Below, piece after piece: positions 36,490 through 45,049 of a stretch of DNA of 64,000 nt. The first letter of the stretch is position 1; each line of letters begins with the position of its first letter. The position numbers and the translations under genes are program-made. The notes under the pieces are model-generated. The model worked only from the letters and a program-made list of their open reading frames with translations. It did no database searches and was not told where the DNA came from. The DNA comes from Staphylococcus americanisciuri. Its GTDB lineage: Bacteria > Bacillota > Bacilli > Staphylococcales > Staphylococcaceae. The stretch spans positions 42,856-106,855 of the forward strand of contig NZ_JANUXY010000008.1 in assembly GCF_024814435.1 (NCBI RefSeq), in the 5' to 3' direction.

Positions 36490-36697
36490 TATTGCCACCT
36501 CCTACTAAAATTATCATATAAATAATCCTTGTTAGTTTTTAGACCTTAGATGTGTATTATGAGCGAAGAATACAAACTAGGCTAAAATCTAACCTTAGTA
36601 CACCTTGCGCATTCAACAATATCTTTGGATGACGCGATATGTCTAAGTGATTGTATCTATATTACAACATGAATTTTTAGCTTTTTGTTAATTATTG

Positions 36698-36727
36698 CCT
36701 AGATTATTGTTTTTAGTTCTTAACTGT
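36698..36727 (-). promoter_or_regulatory. AgrA direct repeats of promoter P3 (RNAIII)
   Basis: On the minus strand ACAGTTAAG (36719-36727) and TAATCTAGG (36698-36706) are spaced with a 21-base period, as AgrA LytTR sites are. The second is degenerate. The -10 box TAATAT follows at 36659-36664. Confidence 0.75.
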
Positions 36728-36768
36728 TATTGTTTTGTGTTAAAATTGCCTTATAAACTTATTTTTCG

Positions 36769-36835
36769 ACAGTTAGGCACTAAAACTGAACAGTTAGGCA
36801 AAAAATGACTTTCGTTGCTCGTTATCATTTATAAT
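36769..36835 (+). promoter_or_regulatory. AgrA direct repeats and promoter P2 (agrBDCA)
   Basis: ACAGTTAGGCA occurs exactly twice (36769-36779 and 36790-36800), 21 bases apart: two strong AgrA sites. A -10 TATAAT lies at 36830-36835. P2 has two perfect repeats while P3 has one good and one weak, which suggests a threshold difference between autoinduction and RNAIII. Confidence 0.88.
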
Positions 36836-36855
36836 GTTTTTAAGGGGGAAACAAA

Positions 36856-37425
36856 GTGCAAATCATTGATAATGGTATAGAGTCTTTGGCTCGCAAAATA
36901 CAACATCATCAAAATTTAGACCATATCGACTTTTTAAAAGTACGACTGGGCATTCAAATTGTTGCGATTAACTTTTTTAAAGCAATCGTAACATACGGTT
37001 TAGCACTCCTCTTAAATACCATTTTATACACACTAACTGTTCACATAAGTTATATTCTCGTGCGTCAATTCTCACACGGGGCACATGCACGATCTTCATT
37101 GATGTGTCATATCCAAAATATACTGTTATTCGTGTTGGTGCCAATGGCTATCGTTTATTTTGCGATACCATTTCATTATTTATTCATCCTGGCATTGATT
37201 GGATGGGTAATAGTCATCATATATGCACCGGCTGCGACGAAAAAACAGCCAATCAAAGCTTCTCGTAAGCGCGGCTTAAAAATCAAATCAATCGTTATGA
37301 CAACGATTGTTCTTGGTGTAGCCCTTGTCGTTCCGGCACCATATCAACAATTGATATGTTTTGGTATAACACTTCAAGCAGCAACACTATTACCTATATT
37401 TTTTCCTAAGGAGGTAGATTTGTGA
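36856..37425 (+). CDS. agrB: AgrB, AgrD-processing membrane peptidase
   Basis: 189 residues with about 4-6 membrane helices. The catalytic pair is where it should be: His77 and Cys84 in QFSHGAHARSSLMCH. It cuts the C-terminal tail of AgrD and forms the thiolactone. The start is GTG at 36856, with AAGGGGG upstream. It overlaps agrD (TGATG). The basic loop KKQPIKASRKRGLK is family-like. Confidence 0.96.
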   Translation: MQIIDNGIESLARKIQHHQNLDHIDFLKVRLGIQIVAINFFKAIVTYGLALLLNTILYTLTVHISYILVRQFSHGAHARSSLMCHIQNILLFVLVPMAIVYFAIPFHYLFILALIGWVIVIIYAPAATKKQPIKASRKRGLKIKSIVMTTIVLGVALVVPAPYQQLICFGITLQAATLLPIFFPKEVDL

Positions 37426-37562
37426 TGAACATTTTAGATGCTATTGTTAAATTCTTCACTAACTTACTTAAAGCAATCGGTAATTTCGGTTGGATTAGAA
37501 CTTGCACAGGTTTCTTTGACGAACCAGAAATTCCGCGTGAACTTTTAGAATTAGACAAATAA
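37425..37562 (+). CDS. agrD: AgrD, autoinducing peptide precursor
   Basis: 45 residues. An amphipathic N-terminal helix (MNILDAIVKFFTNLLKAIGN) anchors it in the membrane; the signal core is around FGWIRTCTGFF; the acidic C-terminal tail DEPEIPRELLELDK is removed by AgrB. The ring would be Cys28-Thr-Gly-Phe-Phe, a five-residue thiolactone, with an exocyclic tail probably (I)RT or WIRT; the N-terminal cut is not certain. Ribosome site AAGGAGG. The ring Cys means a thiolactone, unlike the Ser lactone I recall for S. intermedius-group AIPs. Confidence 0.95.
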   Translation: MNILDAIVKFFTNLLKAIGNFGWIRTCTGFFDEPEIPRELLELDK

Positions 37563-37578
37563 ATCTCTACTTTAGAAA

Positions 37579-38889
37579 GTGTGTATAAAATTGGAAATTA
37601 TTCATATTACTTTTTTAGCTTTTTTTCAAACTTTTGTCTTATTTTTAGTTACGCATTTAATATTAATCGACAAACCAAAATACACACGAAGGGATTACCT
37701 CTCTATTCTCATAGGGATAGTAGTCCCTTCAACTATTTTGTTCCTGTCATTTGGAAAAGTAACATTATTTTATCTAATATTAAGTTTTATTATTTTCTTT
37801 TATAAGAAGCAGAAAATGATAGGTGTCATTAGCGTACTGATGAGCTTCTTAATTCTCATAATCAGTGATTTCTTATCAACATTATTATACGAATACTTAA
37901 CTTCAAGTCACACGTATTTTTACATACGTCAGGCCATTTATGGTTTAACTTTTGTTGCAGGGGCTGTCATCTTTACGATTTTATTTCGTTTCTTAATGCG
38001 ATTGTTACGTATCTCTTGGCTTTATGTTAATAAACTCTACCTTATCTTACTTGCAACTATGCTAATGGCATTCTTTATTCTTATTGATGTCTTTACACCT
38101 GAGAAGGTCCGTTCGCTCGAAGATATGAAAGCGATTGCATTAGTGGTTATCGTATACTTTATTGCTTTTGCTATACTCGTTATTGTTATATCTATAACAG
38201 CTTCTCGAGAATTGACATATCGCCGTAATAAGCAAGAGATTGAGGATTACTATAAGTACACGCTCAAAATTGAACAGATTAACAACAACATGCGCAAATT
38301 TCGTCACGATTATATCAACATATTGTCTACGATGTCTGAGTATTTACGAGAGGATGACTTGGAAGGTCTTAAACAATATTACGAAAAACACATCCATCCA
38401 ATCAAAGATCACTTTGAACATACTACACTGAAATTAAATGGGGTTGAAAAGTTAAAAATCCGTGAAATCAAAGGAATGGTAACTACTAAAATTATTCAAG
38501 CCCAAGAGCAACATATTGATATTAGTGTTGAAGTTGCAGACGAAATCACACATATTAATATGCCTATTATTGACTTAAGTCGTGTATTAGGTATTATTAT
38601 GGATAATGCGATTGAAGCGTCTATGTCGGTGGAGGATCCCATGATACAGATTGCCTTTATTCAAACTAATGAAGCTATTCTTATCATTGTTATGAATAAA
38701 GCGCCTGAAAACATGCCAAAGCTGCACACCTTATTTGAAGAAGGTTTTTCAACAAAAGGTGACAATCGTGGTATTGGACTCTCGACACTAAAAGAGATTA
38801 CAGATAGTACAGATAATGTTTTATTAGATACAACACTTGAAAACAATTATTTTATTCAAAAATTAGAAATTATGAATGAAGATGTATAG
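37579..38889 (+). CDS. agrC: AgrC, AIP receptor histidine kinase
   Basis: 436 residues from GTG 37579. Six membrane helices fill the first 210 residues and bind AIP. The kinase part carries the HPK10 H-box MRKFRHDYINIL, the N-region VLGIIMDNAIEASMS and the G-box GDNRGIGLSTLKEI. There is no good ribosome site; a TTG at 37591 (LEIIHIT) aligns better with the S. aureus AgrC start and is an alternative. It phosphorylates AgrA. Confidence 0.94.
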   Translation: MCIKLEIIHITFLAFFQTFVLFLVTHLILIDKPKYTRRDYLSILIGIVVPSTILFLSFGKVTLFYLILSFIIFFYKKQKMIGVISVLMSFLILIISDFLSTLLYEYLTSSHTYFYIRQAIYGLTFVAGAVIFTILFRFLMRLLRISWLYVNKLYLILLATMLMAFFILIDVFTPEKVRSLEDMKAIALVVIVYFIAFAILVIVISITASRELTYRRNKQEIEDYYKYTLKIEQINNNMRKFRHDYINILSTMSEYLREDDLEGLKQYYEKHIHPIKDHFEHTTLKLNGVEKLKIREIKGMVTTKIIQAQEQHIDISVEVADEITHINMPIIDLSRVLGIIMDNAIEASMSVEDPMIQIAFIQTNEAILIIVMNKAPENMPKLHTLFEEGFSTKGDNRGIGLSTLKEITDSTDNVLLDTTLENNYFIQKLEIMNEDV

Positions 38890-38901
38890 GAGATGGATTG
38901 T

Positions 38902-39618
38902 TTGAAAATATTGATTTGTGAAGATAATCCCAAACAACGAGCGCGTATGGAAGAGATTATCAACAATTATATTATGATTGAAGAAAAACCGATGGAAATC
39001 GAACTTTCAACGGATAATCCATACGAACTGATTGAAGCCTCTAAAAATCTGTCTGATGTTGGCTGCTATTTTTTAGATATACAGTTAGAATCTGATATTA
39101 ATGGTATTAAAGTTGGTAGCGAGATTCGCAAACATGACCCTATTGGTAATATTATTTATGTAACGAGTCACAGCGAACTAACCTATCTTACATTTGTATA
39201 CAAAGTGGCAGCCATGGATTTTATATTTAAAGATGACCCTGATCAATTACGAACACGTGTCGTTGATTGTCTTGAAACAGCGATGAATCGACTGAACCTC
39301 ATGACAAAAGAAGGAACGGTGGAGACATTAGAATTAAAACGTGGGAGCGGTTCTGAATATGTCCATTATGATGAGATTATGTTTTTCGAATCCTCACCGA
39401 AGTCACACCGTCTGATTGCACATTTGGATAATCGACAAATTGAATTTTATGGCAATTTAAAAGAGCTTGCACAGATAGATTACCGCTTTTTCCGGTGCCA
39501 TAATAGTTATGTACTAAATCGCCATAACATTACTAATGTGGATCCGAAAGAAAGGGTTGTTCATTTCAAAAATGGTGAACTTTGTTATGTATCTGTACGC
39601 AACATTAAAAAAATATAA
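38902..39618 (+). CDS. agrA: AgrA, LytTR response regulator
   Basis: 238 residues when started at TTG 38902 (MKILICEDNPKQRARM after initiation), the same length as S. aureus AgrA; AGGAGATGG lies 8 bases upstream. An ATG at 38893 directly touches the ribosome site and is unlikely. Receiver Asp in CYFLDIQL; LytTR domain from about 140 (VETLELKRGS, FFESSPKSHRLIAHL, RFFRCHNSYVLNRHNI). It activates P2 and P3, and PSM promoters in related species. Confidence 0.96.
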   Translation: MKILICEDNPKQRARMEEIINNYIMIEEKPMEIELSTDNPYELIEASKNLSDVGCYFLDIQLESDINGIKVGSEIRKHDPIGNIIYVTSHSELTYLTFVYKVAAMDFIFKDDPDQLRTRVVDCLETAMNRLNLMTKEGTVETLELKRGSGSEYVHYDEIMFFESSPKSHRLIAHLDNRQIEFYGNLKELAQIDYRFFRCHNSYVLNRHNITNVDPKERVVHFKNGELCYVSVRNIKKI

Positions 39619-39621
39619 ATT

Positions 39622-39668
39622 AAAATTACCTAAAGTGATCTCATTCATGCATCACTTTAGGTAATTTT
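39622..39668. terminator. Bidirectional terminator between agrA and scrK
   Basis: AAAATTACCTAAAGTGAT and ATCACTTTAGGTAATTTT form an 18-bp perfect stem around an 11-base loop, with T-runs on both strands for the convergent genes. Confidence 0.92.
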
Positions 39669-40625
39669 CTATACATTATTATCTAATATTTCACGTGTCG
39701 GCAAACTCGTCAATGCACCATACTGTTGTACGACATGACCAGCCACTTGATTAGCGAATGTTAATATTGCTTGACCTTCTTTTTTTAGCGTTTCAATAGG
39801 TTCAACTGATTGCATCAATTCGGCAATAACTGCACCGATAAACGCATCACCAGCACCTGTCGTATCTACCACATCAACCGCTGTCGGGCATGCTGTATAG
39901 GTCGTCCCATCTGCAAAAATGAGGCTCGCGCCATCTCCTCCTTGTGTATAAATAACTGCTTTGACTCGCCCTTGAAATAGCGATTGTAGTGCTTGTTGTT
40001 CCTCTTCAATTTGTGTGATAAAACCAAGCTCTTCATCAGATACTTTAACAATATCAGCATGTGGTATAAATGCTTGAATCGTCTGTTGATATGCCTGATA
40101 ATCATCCCATAATGGTAAGCGTACATTTGGATCAAAAACAACCGTTGCACCTACTTCATGTGCCTTTGCAAGCAATGCCTCATGCGCTTCTTTCATCGGA
40201 CTGTCTACCAATGCCACCGAACAAAAATGAATCATATCTCCACTCGCTAATGGTAAACGTTGAATATGCGCTGAATCGTACAACATATCTGCACTTGGTT
40301 TACGATAAAATGAAAAATCACGTTCCCCACTCGCCGTTAAACTAACAAATGCCAATGCCGTATTCGCTGCAGTAGTACGCTCAATCCACTGTGTGTTCAC
40401 ACCAAGTTCTGCAAGTGTTTCTACAATGCGATCACCAAAAGCATCTTGTCCAAGTTGTGTAACTAGATGACTACGCCCCGTTAACTTTTGTACGGCAGCA
40501 GCAACATTACAAGGTGCACCACCTACTTGAGGCATAAAGCCGTTCACATCTTTTAACAATTGATCACGCTCTGTTGGGATAAAGTCAATCAATGCTTCAC
40601 CTATCGCATAAAACGCATTAGGCAT
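39669..40625 (-). CDS. scrK: Fructokinase
   Basis: 318 residues, PfkB family. N-terminal substrate region GEALIDFIPTERDQLLKDVN with GGAPCNVAAAVQKL, and the C-terminal signature DTTGAGDAFIGAVIAEL with the catalytic Asp. It phosphorylates the fructose released by ScrB to fructose-6-phosphate. It overlaps scrB by 8 bases, so the two are coupled. ScrR control expected. Confidence 0.93.
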   Translation of the reverse strand: MPNAFYAIGEALIDFIPTERDQLLKDVNGFMPQVGGAPCNVAAAVQKLTGRSHLVTQLGQDAFGDRIVETLAELGVNTQWIERTTAANTALAFVSLTASGERDFSFYRKPSADMLYDSAHIQRLPLASGDMIHFCSVALVDSPMKEAHEALLAKAHEVGATVVFDPNVRLPLWDDYQAYQQTIQAFIPHADIVKVSDEELGFITQIEEEQQALQSLFQGRVKAVIYTQGGDGASLIFADGTTYTACPTAVDVVDTTGAGDAFIGAVIAELMQSVEPIETLKKEGQAILTFANQVAGHVVQQYGALTSLPTREILDNNV

Positions 40626-42111
40626 CTTGTTTCACTCCTTCGATATCATATTTCGTCATTTTCAAATATACTTGTCCTGAATCTGTCGCGACTTTAATCT
40701 TATTCGCTGTTTTTTTCGGAAAAATACGTGATGTTAGGACACGTTCTCCCTCATTGCAAAAAATTTCAATACTAGATGTATCCACAAAAATACGCAAGTG
40801 ACGTAATGGCGTGTCCAAATAAGTTTGGCGTGCTGTTCCTTCTACTGGTGTTGGTAAGCGACCACTATCAAAACGATCTAACTTTAACAGCTGTGTATCT
40901 GTCTCATAGCGTATGACAGTTGCCTCATCTTTGGATGCTCGTAAATGAAATTCAATCGCAGACGCCTCATTGTCTAAAATATCAATGACGAGCTCATATT
41001 GCTCACCTTCATATGGATGCAATTGTTTCAAAAACTTATTTGCATAGCCTAACGCCGTTTCTCTATTGCTACGTAAGCTACGTAAATTCATATGTGGCTT
41101 TTGTTTCAACTTGCCATCTTCAATAGTCAAAGTTCTAGGTACAGTTAAGCAATGCGCCCAACCTTCACAATCTGTTGGATATTCTGTATCAGGTAATCCC
41201 ATCCAACCAATCATCACACGTCGTTGCGCTTCATCTATCAGTGTTTGTGGGGCATAAAAATCAAAACCATTATCAAGTTCTATAAATTCACCATGTGTCA
41301 TTTCCAATGTTTCAAAGTTCAATTCACCAATAATATAGCCACTTTGATAAATATTTTGATAACGTTCTGCTTCCGGTGCGATACCTTGTGGTGAAAAGAC
41401 TAAAACATCTTTCCCATTCAATTGGAAATAATCTGGGCATTCCCACATATAACCAAAATCTGTGAGTGACGTTTGAATTTCGCCTTTGAACGTCCAAGAA
41501 CCTTCTGGATGTTCTGCTTCATATAACACCGCACATCCCGTCTCATTTGCACGTTGCGCACCAATGATTGCATAAAGCTTGCCGTCTCTTTCAAATACTT
41601 TTGGATCTCTAAAATGCTGTGTATAGCCTGCTGGGGGGTGTGGAATCGCTGGTGGTAAAAGCTTCTCAACTTGCCCATCATCATTCACTTTGGCAATGAG
41701 TTGGCTACTTTCTCTCCCCCACTCAGCATCACGATGATTGCCAGTATACATATAATACAATGTGCCTTCATATTCAAAAGCACTCCCACTATAAACGCCA
41801 TGGCTATCATAAGAAGTATCGGGATTCAATAAAACACCTTGATGCTCATAATGTACTAGGTCTTTACTCTTATACTGATACCAATACTTCAGTCCATGCA
41901 CCGCTCCAAGAGGAAACCATTGATGTGCAACATAGTAAGCCCCATTGAAATAAATCAGTCCATTAGGGTCATTTAATAAACCCGTTGATGGCTGAATATG
42001 ATATGTTTGTCGATAGCGAGAAAGTTGAACAGTCTCTTTTAACGTCTCTAATTCTTCCGCTGTAGTATCTTCTAACTTGCGATAACGTTTGTCACGCGTC
42101 CATTCTGTCAT
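40618..42111 (-). CDS. scrB: Sucrose-6-phosphate hydrolase (GH32)
   Basis: 497 residues. The GH32 active-site motifs are complete: nucleophile Asp in LNDPNGLIYF, transition-state Asp in FRDPKVF, acid/base Glu in WECPDYF. C-terminal beta-sandwich from about 370 to the end (SIEIFCNEGERVLTSRIFP). Cytosolic, splits sucrose-6-phosphate from a PTS. Upstream of scrK, downstream of scrR; a scrA PTS gene is not in the window. Confidence 0.95.
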   Translation of the reverse strand: MTEWTRDKRYRKLEDTTAEELETLKETVQLSRYRQTYHIQPSTGLLNDPNGLIYFNGAYYVAHQWFPLGAVHGLKYWYQYKSKDLVHYEHQGVLLNPDTSYDSHGVYSGSAFEYEGTLYYMYTGNHRDAEWGRESSQLIAKVNDDGQVEKLLPPAIPHPPAGYTQHFRDPKVFERDGKLYAIIGAQRANETGCAVLYEAEHPEGSWTFKGEIQTSLTDFGYMWECPDYFQLNGKDVLVFSPQGIAPEAERYQNIYQSGYIIGELNFETLEMTHGEFIELDNGFDFYAPQTLIDEAQRRVMIGWMGLPDTEYPTDCEGWAHCLTVPRTLTIEDGKLKQKPHMNLRSLRSNRETALGYANKFLKQLHPYEGEQYELVIDILDNEASAIEFHLRASKDEATVIRYETDTQLLKLDRFDSGRLPTPVEGTARQTYLDTPLRHLRIFVDTSSIEIFCNEGERVLTSRIFPKKTANKIKVATDSGQVYLKMTKYDIEGVKQDA

Positions 42112-42129
42112 TTATTAGTTGCCTCCTTG

Positions 42130-43125
42130 TTATATGGTAACGGTTCCATCTTTGTCAAATAAAATTACATTAGGTGATGATAATACTTCTAACTTCTGTG
42201 TCGTTACTTCTTGATTGTTTGTAAGTTGTCTAAATAGTGCTTGTACTGCCATCTGTCCAGCACGTTCATATTGATAGTAAATCGTATGTATTTTAGGATG
42301 AACAATATCGGTAACTGGATCTCCACCAAATCCACCAATAAATGGCGTAAATGTTTGTGGTTCGCTCATAATGACACGATAAAGAGCTAATGCAATCGTA
42401 TCCGTCGCACCAACATATGCTGTATTCACTTCTATCGTCAATTGCTTTTGTACTTGACGCAACGCCTCATCATAGTCAAAAGCTGCTTGATACGTTTCAA
42501 TTGCTACCCCCGCTGAATTGAGCGTATCGTATAAACCTTGATAACGCAAATGACCTACTGCCTTATCTATATCAGATACACCTGCATAACGTACTCGTTC
42601 ATAACCTGCAGCAATAATGCGCTCTGCCATCAATCTACCCGCCGCTTCGTCATCATGATAGATTGCACTTAATTGTGCATGTGTCTGACCAATAAGAATA
42701 ACCGGCATAGACATTGATTCAATCACTGCCATATGTGCATCCGTTATCTCAGTTGCCATAAATAACACACCATCTACTTTGCTGCGTTGAAACGAACGCA
42801 ACGCTTCTAACTCCTGATTGCGCGCGCGTTCTGTTAAAGTAAGTAACATCTGATAACCCTGTATTTCACATGCTTTCTTGATACCATGCACCGTACTGGC
42901 AACCGCATAAGAATACATGCGTGGAATAATCACTCCGATTAATTTTGTCTGTTGTGCTCTCAAGCTTTGGGCAAACTGATTAGGCGCATATCCATGTGTT
43001 TCAATTATTTTTTGAATTTTGCATTGTGTTTTCGGGCTAACAGAACCATTATTTAAGTAACGTGACACTGTACTTTTGGATACGCCCGCAAGCCTCGCAA
43101 TATCTTGTATGTTCATCTTGTTCAC
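42130..43125 (-). CDS. scrR: Sucrose operon repressor, LacI family
   Basis: 331 residues. LacI helix-turn-helix at the N-terminus (NIQDIARLAGVSKSTVSRYL with the hinge NGYAPNQFAQSLR-like HGYAPNQFAQSLRAQQTK), then a periplasmic-binding-like core (LIGVIIPRM to the end). It lies directly upstream of scrB with 18 bases between. It would repress scrBK in the absence of sucrose-derived inducer. A candidate operator covers its own last codons. Confidence 0.92.
   Translation of the reverse strand: MNKMNIQDIARLAGVSKSTVSRYLNNGSVSPKTQCKIQKIIETHGYAPNQFAQSLRAQQTKLIGVIIPRMYSYAVASTVHGIKKACEIQGYQMLLTLTERARNQELEALRSFQRSKVDGVLFMATEITDAHMAVIESMSMPVILIGQTHAQLSAIYHDDEAAGRLMAERIIAAGYERVRYAGVSDIDKAVGHLRYQGLYDTLNSAGVAIETYQAAFDYDEALRQVQKQLTIEVNTAYVGATDTIALALYRVIMSEPQTFTPFIGGFGGDPVTDIVHPKIHTIYYQYERAGQMAVQALFRQLTNNQEVTTQKLEVLSSPNVILFDKDGTVTI
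42131..42146. promoter_or_regulatory. Candidate ScrR operator before scrB
   Basis: ATGGTAACGGTTCCAT is a near-palindrome centred on CG, like LacI-family operators, 20-35 bases upstream of the scrB start and inside the 3' end of scrR. Not tested against a known ScrR site. Confidence 0.4.
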
Positions 43126-43306
43126 CTCACTACATCATAAGCTATTCTACCATAAACCACCTTGAAAATTCGCTAAACTTAAAGTGTTTTCTTATCAACT
43201 TCTATTAATATCAACGAGTCTTCACATTTACGTCACGATTCTTTTTGAAAGCAGCCATATTATTCAAACAGACTCGATCATTCAACATTAGGATAAGTTT
43301 GGGCAA

Positions 43307-43341
43307 ATAAAAAAGCGACGAACAGATGAATTCCGTCGTCC
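43307..43341 (-). terminator. Terminator of the small gene at 43.4 kb
   Basis: On the minus strand ACGACG...CGTCGC is followed by TTTTTT. It lies about 40 bases past the extended frame of the small membrane protein, which supports transcription of that gene. Confidence 0.6.
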
Positions 43342-43381
43342 TTGCGTCATAGAAGTGTAAGAAGTATATGATTATGTCAAT

Positions 43382-43612
43382 TCAGTTACTATCAATTGTT
43401 TTAATCAGCTTCTCTGCGTCTGGTCTCATTGTGAATCGTGTCCAGTTGATGATTTGTTCCCATTGTTACTTAAAATACCGTTCAATTAAAATATGGCATA
43501 TTATATTGATAACTAAAAGGACAGCCAGTGGTACAAACATATCGTTTAAAATAAATATGATAGCTAAAACAGCCGCTATAAGAAACCATACTGTTTTGAT
43601 AATCAATACCAT
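43382..43612 (-). pseudogene. Small membrane protein with an in-frame stop
   Basis: The ATG at 43612 follows AGGTGAG. 48 codons encode two hydrophobic helices (VLIIKTVWFLIAAVLAIIF and MFVPLAVLLVINIICHILI) and end at a TAA (43466-43468). The same frame goes on for 28 more codons (QWEQIINWTRFTMRPDAEK...) to TGA at 43382. The second part looks protein-like, so the TAA (one base from CAA or AAA) may be a nonsense mutation in a 76-residue protein; alternatively the 48-residue form is the gene. Family not recognised. Confidence 0.4.
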
Positions 43613-43672
43613 CCACTCACCTACCTTAATCCTTCATCGATCTCATCATATACAAGTGAGTATATCATTATT

Positions 43673-43709
43673 AAACCCCCACAACAATTCAAGTTTGTGA
43701 GGGTTTAGA
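43673..43709. terminator. Terminator after the TusA-like gene
   Basis: TAAACCCcCACAA and TTTGTGAGGGTTTA form a stem just past the stop at 43721 (minus strand). Confidence 0.75.
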
Positions 43710-43720
43710 TATGCATCTGG

Positions 43721-43945
43721 TTATGCTTTTTGAACAGTAATTGTCCATGATGCATCACCAAGTTGTTCAAAATTTGTGACTGGATAACTTTGTGTTGCTG
43801 CCCAATTCGGGATGGCTTCCGTTGCTTGTGTGCAGTCGAAATCAATCTTCAATTCATCGCCTACCTCCAACGTTTCCATTTTTTTCTGTGCTTCAATTAA
43901 TGGAAATGGACAAACCATCCCTACTGTACCTAATTCGTATACCAT
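43721..43945 (-). CDS. TusA/SirA-family sulfur carrier protein
   Basis: 74 residues. VGMVCPFPLIEAQKKMETL has the TusA-family Cys-Pro-x-Pro motif at Cys12, and the rest follows the two-strand, two-helix fold (VGDELKIDFDCTQATEAIPN). It should hold sulfur as a persulfide. It follows the YeeE/YedE gene by 21 bases on the same strand, a partnership known for thiosulfate uptake (TsuA with TsuB/YeeD). Ribosome site GGAGAG. Confidence 0.88.
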   Translation of the reverse strand: MVYELGTVGMVCPFPLIEAQKKMETLEVGDELKIDFDCTQATEAIPNWAATQSYPVTNFEQLGDASWTITVQKA

Positions 43946-43966
43946 GTAGCTCTCTCCTTTTCTTAA

Positions 43967-45049
43967 TTATGCGCTCACTGATTGTGCTTTAATACTTTGT
44001 GTCTGACGTCGTGCAGCACGCAATGGTTTTACAAATAAGAAGTAACTCATAAACCATGTCCCTAAAATCATAGATGCTAGTGCAATCCAACCTTGCCATG
44101 ACAATGCAGCTGTTGCAACAAGACCATTACCGATTGAACAACCACCTGCAACGGCTGCACCAAAGCCCATGAAAATGCCCCCCAGTGCACTGTTACGAAT
44201 TGTTTTAATGTCTGGCAAACGCCATTTGAATTCGTGTGCGCCTTTTGCTGCAATATATGAACCAAAAAAGATACCAAGCACTAAGAATACACCCCAGTCA
44301 AGTCCTGATGTATCCCCTGTTGTCAAAAACTGAACAATATGTGCAGAAGGTGTTGTAATACCTAAGCCATCATTACGTCCAGTTGAACTGCTTAACGGCC
44401 ATGCAATCAATGCAATTAAACCTACCGCAATTGCTGCAACGAATGGATGATAACGTCGTTCAAATAATAAATGACGCACACCTGTATAACGTTGCTTTAA
44501 TTTAGGAATCGCAATCGTTGGTTTTGGCTGACGTAATGTTTTAATCACAAAAAATGTTGTGACTACAATCAATACAATGAGCCAAATCCAACTTGGTACG
44601 CCTGTTGAAGCTGACATATCGGCTTGGACTTCTGTAAAGTGCTTTAGACGTTCATTCAGTGGTTTTAATACACCGAACTTTGTAATCGCTGAAAAAAGTG
44701 CATAAAAGATTAAAGCAACCCAGCTTCCAATTAAGCCTTCACCTGCACGATAATACGTTCCTGTCGCACAACCTCCTGCCAAAATAATCCCAACACCAAA
44801 AATAAATGAGCCTACAACTGTCCCTACAATTGAAAATGCTCCATTATCAATAGTAAGTAATCCTGCCCTTTGCAATACAAAGAGACCTACTGCTTGTATC
44901 GCAATCGCAATGAGCAATGCATAGAACATTTTATTATTTTTTTGCACGTACATATCACGAAAACCACCTGTTAAGCAGAATCGTGTACGTTGCATTACAA
45001 ATCCAAGTAACAAGCCTACAAATAAACCACTAGAAATTGTCCAAAGCAT
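43967..45049 (-). CDS. YeeE/YedE-family thiosulfate transporter
   Basis: 360 residues with about nine or more membrane helices. It has the duplicated family motifs with central Cys residues: TRFCLTGGFRDMY near the start, GGCATGTYYRAGEG at about 91 and AGGCSIGNGL at about 303, placed as in TsuA, where these Cys pass thiosulfate through the membrane. The TusA-like partner follows. The operon would feed sulfur into Cys synthesis. Confidence 0.88.
   Translation of the reverse strand: MLWTISSGLFVGLLLGFVMQRTRFCLTGGFRDMYVQKNNKMFYALLIAIAIQAVGLFVLQRAGLLTIDNGAFSIVGTVVGSFIFGVGIILAGGCATGTYYRAGEGLIGSWVALIFYALFSAITKFGVLKPLNERLKHFTEVQADMSASTGVPSWIWLIVLIVVTTFFVIKTLRQPKPTIAIPKLKQRYTGVRHLLFERRYHPFVAAIAVGLIALIAWPLSSSTGRNDGLGITTPSAHIVQFLTTGDTSGLDWGVFLVLGIFFGSYIAAKGAHEFKWRLPDIKTIRNSALGGIFMGFGAAVAGGCSIGNGLVATAALSWQGWIALASMILGTWFMSYFLFVKPLRAARRQTQSIKAQSVSA

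Larger units (their letters stand above)
36272..36652 (-). ncRNA. rnaIII: RNAIII, agr effector RNA
   Basis: The RNA is inferred from a P3-type promoter (-10 TAATAT at 36659-36664, below two AgrA repeats), the delta-haemolysin ORF inside it, and a terminator at 36272-36308. It would be about 380 nt, shorter than the 514 nt of S. aureus. Downstream of hld it has a CCCCC loop (36373-36377) and a UCUCCC-type terminator loop; these C-rich loops pair with ribosome sites of target mRNAs in S. aureus. The 3' regulatory domain is thus trimmed but keeps two anti-SD loops. Ends are approximate. Confidence 0.75.

Noticed and set aside
43368..43700. Plus-strand 110-codon ORF
   Set aside because: The minus strand has the better ribosome site, hydrophobic pattern and terminator, so the plus ORF is taken as its shadow.
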